Assembly (NCBI GenBank): GCA_965240325.2
Contig: OZ251251.1
Span: 62,001 to 126,000 of the forward strand
Direction: 5' to 3'
DNA length: 64,000 nucleotides
Source of the DNA: Rebecca billardiae RCC1528
Lineage: Eukaryota > Haptophyta
A model generated the notes under the pieces. The model saw only the letters and a list, made by a program, of their open reading frames with translations. It ran no database searches and had not been told where the DNA came from. Shown here piece after piece: positions 60,051-64,000 of this stretch. A program made the translations under genes and the position numbers. Each line of letters begins with the position of its first letter. Positions within the stretch are counted from its first letter, which is position 1.

Positions 60051-61478
60051 ATGGCGCCGACGACGCGCGCGCCTACCCAGGCGCGCTCGGCCGCGGCGAC
60101 CGTGCGGCTGACCGGCGTGCCGCCCGAGCTGATCGCGCGCATTCTCGCTCACCTCGATGACGTGCGCGACCTCGCCGCCGCCAACGCCGCCGCTCGCCTC
60201 TTCCGCGGCGCGCCGCTCGAGCACGCGCTGCGCGAGCGCGCGCGCGCGCGCGGGCACGAGGCCGCGCTGCCGGCGGCCCTGCCCGCGGGCGTGTCCACGT
60301 GGGCAGAGGAGCTGTTCGCGCGCGAGCGCATCTCCGATCTAGCGCACGCGCACGCGCACGTCGCGTCCGCCAGCCCAACCTTAGGTATGCGCTTCTCCGC
60401 CTTTGTTGACGGTGCCGGCAGCGTGCACACATGCGGCGCACCGCTGGGCCATCCCGAGCTCAGCATGGAGACAGCCGTGCTCGTGCCGACGCGCGTGAGC
60501 TCGCTGGCGGCGGTGCGCTTGCGAGCAGTGGCTGCCGGCAGCTTCCACCTGCTCGCGCTGGGCGAGGCGGGCGCCGTGTACGCGTGCGGCTTCAACGAGT
60601 ACGGCCAGCTTGGCGTGGGCGGCAAGGCTGAGCGACGGGCGTTCGTGCAGGTGGCAGCGCTGGGCGCACAGCTCGTCGTCGGCATCAGCGCGGGTGATCG
60701 CCATAGCCTCGTGCTGGCGGCTGCGGGTGCGGCGTACAGCTGGGGCGACAACCGCTTAGGCCAGCTCGGCCACGGCGACACTGAGCGCCGGCGGGAGCCG
60801 ACGCGCATCGAGGCGCTGGACGGCGTGCGCGTGGGCGGCGTGGCCGCGGGCAGTAGGCACACGCTGCTGCTCACGGCGTGCGGCGCCGTGTACTCGTGCG
60901 GCAACGGCTTGTACAGCCGCCTTGGCCACGGTGACGAGCAGGAGCAGCGCACGCCGAGGCGCATCGAGGCGCTGGACGGCGTGCGCGCCGTGCACGTGAG
61001 CGCGAGCGCGCCTCACAGCCTGGTGGTGGACACAGCGGGCGGCGTGCACTCCTTCGGGGGCGGTCACGGTGGCGCGCTCGGCCACGTTGGCGTGTCCAAT
61101 CGCTTGGTGCCCACACGCATCGAAGCACTGGACGGCATGCGTGTCGTGCGCGCCAGCGCTGGCTATCTCTCCAGCGCGGTGGTGTGTGCTGACGGCAGCG
61201 TGCACACGCTTGGGTACAACGGCTACGGCCAGCTGGGGCTGGGGGACACAGTGGATCGCACGCTGCTGCCCGAGCGGGTGGAGGGCCTCGCGCATGCGCG
61301 CGTGCTCGACTGCTCGCTTGGCCTCCCCCACGCCCTCTACGTCACAGCGGACGGCGGCGTGCACGCGTGTGGCTTACATTCGGGCGCGCTCGGCCTGGGC
61401 GTGGGCGACGATGGCGGAGAGCAGCCAACGCCGCAGCGCGTGGCGCAGCTGCCGCCCCTGCGCTGTGGGCTGCGCTGA
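60051..61478 (+). CDS. F-box/RCC1 propeller protein, array copy 13
   Basis: A 475-residue intronless gene starting at the ATG at 60051. The F-box is preceded by LTGVPPEL instead of LTDVPPEL. Its blade 1 half resembles copy 11, its blade 2-3 junction matches copy 8 (GDRHSLVLAAAG, GDNRLGQLGHGD), and blades 5-7 match copy 10. Tips in blades 2-6 are FNEY, DNRL, NGLY, GGHG and YNGY. Loss-type changes include GVGGKAERR (Gly for Asp), NGLYSRLGHG (Ser for Gly), SASAPHSLVV (altered AG-x-x-H) and GHVGVSNRL. It is thus a three-way mosaic with several framework changes. Confidence 0.88.
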   Translation: MAPTTRAPTQARSAAATVRLTGVPPELIARILAHLDDVRDLAAANAAARLFRGAPLEHALRERARARGHEAALPAALPAGVSTWAEELFARERISDLAHAHAHVASASPTLGMRFSAFVDGAGSVHTCGAPLGHPELSMETAVLVPTRVSSLAAVRLRAVAAGSFHLLALGEAGAVYACGFNEYGQLGVGGKAERRAFVQVAALGAQLVVGISAGDRHSLVLAAAGAAYSWGDNRLGQLGHGDTERRREPTRIEALDGVRVGGVAAGSRHTLLLTACGAVYSCGNGLYSRLGHGDEQEQRTPRRIEALDGVRAVHVSASAPHSLVVDTAGGVHSFGGGHGGALGHVGVSNRLVPTRIEALDGMRVVRASAGYLSSAVVCADGSVHTLGYNGYGQLGLGDTVDRTLLPERVEGLAHARVLDCSLGLPHALYVTADGGVHACGLHSGALGLGVGDDGGEQPTPQRVAQLPPLRCGLR

Positions 61479-61797
61479 GCGTCCGGCCCCGTGGCGGGTG
61501 CGGTGCTCATTTCCAGCCTTGTGAGTGCGGCGTGCACACGGGCCGCGCATGCAGCCTCGCGTGCCAGCACTGTGGTGCTGAGCAGCCCGGCGCTCGAGCT
61601 CGCGCTGCGCGTGCGTGGCGTGGTGATGCGCCGGCGATCGAATGGCCCAATCCGAAGGCGCGATGGCATTGTAGGGGGGCGGCACTCATCGTCGAGAGTG
61701 AGACGATTGAGCATCTGGATGGATGCACACAGTGTCATTGAGCAGCAGCTGCGCGCGTGGGTTCCGCGCGCACACCGTGCTGACACACTAGCTATCT

Positions 61798-61846
61798 GTC
61801 GTACATTGTACAAGTACGGCAATACGACTGTACACGTTGTACACTG
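61798..61846. promoter_or_regulatory. GTAC-core cluster upstream of array copy 14
   Basis: Within 49 bases the core GTAC occurs five times (GTACATTGTACAAGTAC, then ACTGTACACGTTGTACAC), ending about 105 bp before the ATG. Equivalent clusters with 2-5 cores lie near 6628-6680, 8526-8575, 31950-32010, 33886-33930, 53158-53191, 55102-55152, 57931-57978, 59893-59940 and 63708-63756. GTAC is the core bound by SBP-domain factors such as Chlamydomonas CRR1; whether such a factor acts here is inference. Confidence 0.45.
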
Positions 61847-61950
61847 AGGTCGTTCAGATACTGATGAGTCTTTGTCGTCCTCCCAGTCGGCTGAGTTCGG
61901 GAAGTCGGCCAACCGTCGTCGTCGAGCGACTCGGCCCGGGTGGGCAACAG

Positions 61951-63375
61951 ATGGCACCGACGACGCGCGCGCCTACCCAGGCGCGCCCAGCAGCGGCGAC
62001 CGTGCGGCTGACCGACGTGCCGCCCGAGCTGATCGCGCGCATTCTCGCCCACCTCGATGACGTGCGCGACCTCGCCGCCGCCAACGCCGCCGCGCGCCTC
62101 TTCCGCGGCGCGCCGCTCGAGCACGCGCTGCGCGAGCGCGCGCGCGCGCGCGGGCACGAGGCCGCGCTGCCGGCGGCCCTGCCCGCGGGCGTGTCCACGT
62201 GGGCGGAGGAGCTCTTCGCGCGTGAGCGCATACTGAAGCTCGCGCACACGCACGCGCACGTCGCGTCCGCCAGCCCACACCCCTTGGAGAGATTGTCTGC
62301 CTTTGTCGACGGTGCCGGCGGCGTGCACACATGCGGCGCGCGGCTGGGCCATCCCGAGCTCAGCATGGAGACGTACGTGCGCGTGCCTACGCGCGTGAGC
62401 TCGCTGGCGGCGGTGCGCGTGCGAGCAGTGGCTGCCGGCAGCTTCCACCTGCTCGCGCTGAGCGAGGCGGGCGCCGTGTACGCGTGCGGCAGCAACGGCT
62501 ACGGCCAGCTGGGCGTGGGCGACAAGGCTGAGCGACGGGCGTTCGTGCAGGTGGCGGCGCTGGGCGCGGCGCTCGTCGTCGGCATAAGCGCTGGCGGTGG
62601 CCATAGCCTCGCGCTCTCGGCTGCCGGCGCGGCGTACAGCTGGGGCCGCAACTGCGATGGCCAGCTCGGCCACGGCGACACGGAGCACCGGCTGGAGCCG
62701 ACGCGCATCGAGGCGCTGGACGGCGTGCGCGTGGGCGGCGTGGCCACGGGCGGCGACCACACGCTGCTCCTCTCGGCGTGCGGCGCCGTGTACTCGTGCG
62801 GGGCTGCCATTGGTGGTCGCCTTGGCCACGGTGACGAGCAGCGGCAGCGCACGCCGACGCGCATCGAGGCGCTCGCGGGCGTGCGCGCCGTGCACGTGAG
62901 CGCGGGCTCAGGGCACAGCCTGGTGGTGGACGCGGCGGGCGGCGTGCACTCCTTCGGATACAATTATTGTGGTGCGCTCGGCCACGGTGACGATGTGCAT
63001 GTTGTGGTGCCCACGCGCATCGAGGCACTGGGCGGCATGCGTGTCGTGCGCGCCAGCGCGGGCGTTTGCAACAGCGCGGTGGTGTGCGCGGACGGCAGCG
63101 TGCACGCGTTTGGGAGCAACCACTGTAACCTTCTGGGGCTGGGGGACCGAATGGATCGCGCGCTGCCCGAGCGGGTGGAGGGCCTCGCGCATGCGCGCGT
63201 GGTCGACTGCTCGCTTGGCCACGTGCACACCCTCTACGTCACAGCGGACGGCGGCGTGCACGCGTGCGGCACACGTTCGGCCGCGCTCGGCCTGGGCGTG
63301 GGCGACGATGGCGGAGTGCAGACGACGCTTCAGCGCGTGGTGCAGCTGCCGCCCCTGCGCTGTGGGCTGCGCTGA
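61951..63375 (+). CDS. F-box/RCC1 propeller protein, array copy 14
   Basis: A 474-residue intronless gene starting at the ATG at 61951; the open frame extends 114 bases upstream into the GTAC-rich spacer, which is not coding in other copies. From blade 4 to blade 6 it is nearly identical to copy 9 (AAIG, YNYC, SNHC, NLLGLGDRMD). Blades 2 and 3 differ from it (SNGY and RNCD). Blade 7 reads ACGTRSAALGLGVGDDGGVQTT. One junction has DDVHVVVPTRIE for DDVHGLVPTRIE. Confidence 0.88.
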   Translation: MAPTTRAPTQARPAAATVRLTDVPPELIARILAHLDDVRDLAAANAAARLFRGAPLEHALRERARARGHEAALPAALPAGVSTWAEELFARERILKLAHTHAHVASASPHPLERLSAFVDGAGGVHTCGARLGHPELSMETYVRVPTRVSSLAAVRVRAVAAGSFHLLALSEAGAVYACGSNGYGQLGVGDKAERRAFVQVAALGAALVVGISAGGGHSLALSAAGAAYSWGRNCDGQLGHGDTEHRLEPTRIEALDGVRVGGVATGGDHTLLLSACGAVYSCGAAIGGRLGHGDEQRQRTPTRIEALAGVRAVHVSAGSGHSLVVDAAGGVHSFGYNYCGALGHGDDVHVVVPTRIEALGGMRVVRASAGVCNSAVVCADGSVHAFGSNHCNLLGLGDRMDRALPERVEGLAHARVVDCSLGHVHTLYVTADGGVHACGTRSAALGLGVGDDGGVQTTLQRVVQLPPLRCGLR

Positions 63376-63900
63376 GCGGCCGGCTCGTGGTGGGTGCGGT
63401 GCTCATCTGCAGCCTTGTGAGTGCGGCGTGCACACGCGCCGCGCATGCAGCCTCGCGTGCCAGCACTGCGGTGCTGAGCAGCCCGGCGCTCGAGCTCGCG
63501 CTGCGCGTGCGTGGCGTGGTGATGCGCCGGCGATCGAATGGCCCAATCCGAAGGCGCGATGGCATTGTAGGGGGGCGGCACTCATCATCGAGAGTGAGAC
63601 GATTGAGCATCTGAGATCATCTGGATGCATGGATGCGCACAGTGCCATTGAGCAGCAGCTGCTCGCGTGGGTTCCGCGCGCACACCGTGCTGACGCACGA
63701 GCTATCTGTCGTACATTCTGCAAGTACGGCAATACGACTGTACACGTTGTACACTGAGGTCGTTCAGATACTGATGAGTCTGTAAGGCAGTCGTAAGCTA
63801 GTACTGTATGCCGATTGTATGGGGGTAATGTCGTCCTCCCAGTCGCCTGAGTTCGGGCCAACCGTCGTCGTCCAGCGACTCGGCCCGGCGTGGGCAACAG

Positions 63901-64000
63901 ATGGCACCGACGACGCGCTCGCGTACCAAGGCGCGCTCGGCAGCGGCGGCCGTCCGGCTGACCGACGTGCCGCCCGAGCTGATCGCGCGCATCCTCGTCC
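63901..64000 (+). CDS. F-box/RCC1 propeller protein, array copy 15 (cut by the window edge)
   Basis: The ATG at 63901 follows the usual GCGTGGGCAACAG leader. The 33 codons in view read MAPTTRSRTKARSAAAAVRL and then TDVPPELIARILV, the start of the F-box. The SRTK residues match copy 2 rather than the neighbouring plus-arm copies, which have APTQ. The propeller lies beyond the window. Confidence 0.85.
   Translation, partial: MAPTTRSRTKARSAAAAVRLTDVPPELIARILV

Overview
The window is eukaryotic nuclear DNA of very high GC content from what looks like a microalga with a complex (secondary) plastid. Three observations support this. There are short GT-AG introns that close reading frames exactly. 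A nuclear petC (Rieske protein) gene carries a signal-peptide-like plus transit-peptide-like presequence. A CCCTAA-type (TTAGGG) telomeric repeat sits in an intron. A haptophyte or pelagophyte-like stramenopile fits best, but the sequence alone does not fix the lineage.

Most of the window is a family of about 475-residue proteins, each an F-box followed by a seven-bladed RCC1-type beta-propeller. Fourteen complete copies and one copy cut by the right edge are present. Seven are on the minus strand (5.1-35.7 kb) and eight on the plus strand (48.9-64 kb). The two arms diverge from a 13-kb island of single-copy genes. Copies share a rigid framework but differ at a few fixed positions in every blade, and they swap blocks with one another, as expected from ectopic recombination or gene conversion. 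Spacers of about 300-580 bp share a GTAC-rich upstream cluster and a GC hairpin.

The left edge (268-4881) is a 4.6-kb insertion into an array spacer. It consists of a 669-bp short copy and a 3.9-kb long copy of one repeat-filled element in tandem. Between family genes 4 and 5 lies a 17.7-kb Mutator-like transposon (12217-29957) with TIRs of about 480 bp and a perfect 9-bp target-site duplication. It has two convergent genes. The plus-strand gene (about 3.6 thousand residues after one 128-bp intron) combines a candidate 2OG-Fe(II) oxygenase fold, a zinc-binding motif, a DDE/MULE transposase, a SWIM finger, further zinc and helix-hairpin-helix motifs, and a tandem pair of OTU protease domains of which only the second keeps the catalytic residues. 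The minus-strand gene (up to 1895 residues) is unrecognised. The two ORFs meet with overlapping stop codons, the layout of maize MuDR at several times its size.

The central island (35.7-48.9 kb) holds three intron-containing genes: an 1884-residue acidic, low-complexity, probably nuclear protein (7 exons); a 330-residue coiled-coil protein (3 exons) with the telomere-like repeats in its second intron; and petC (2 exons). A 910-bp non-autonomous DNA transposon with 18-bp TIRs sits between family genes 11 and 12. No rRNA, tRNA or CRISPR feature was seen.
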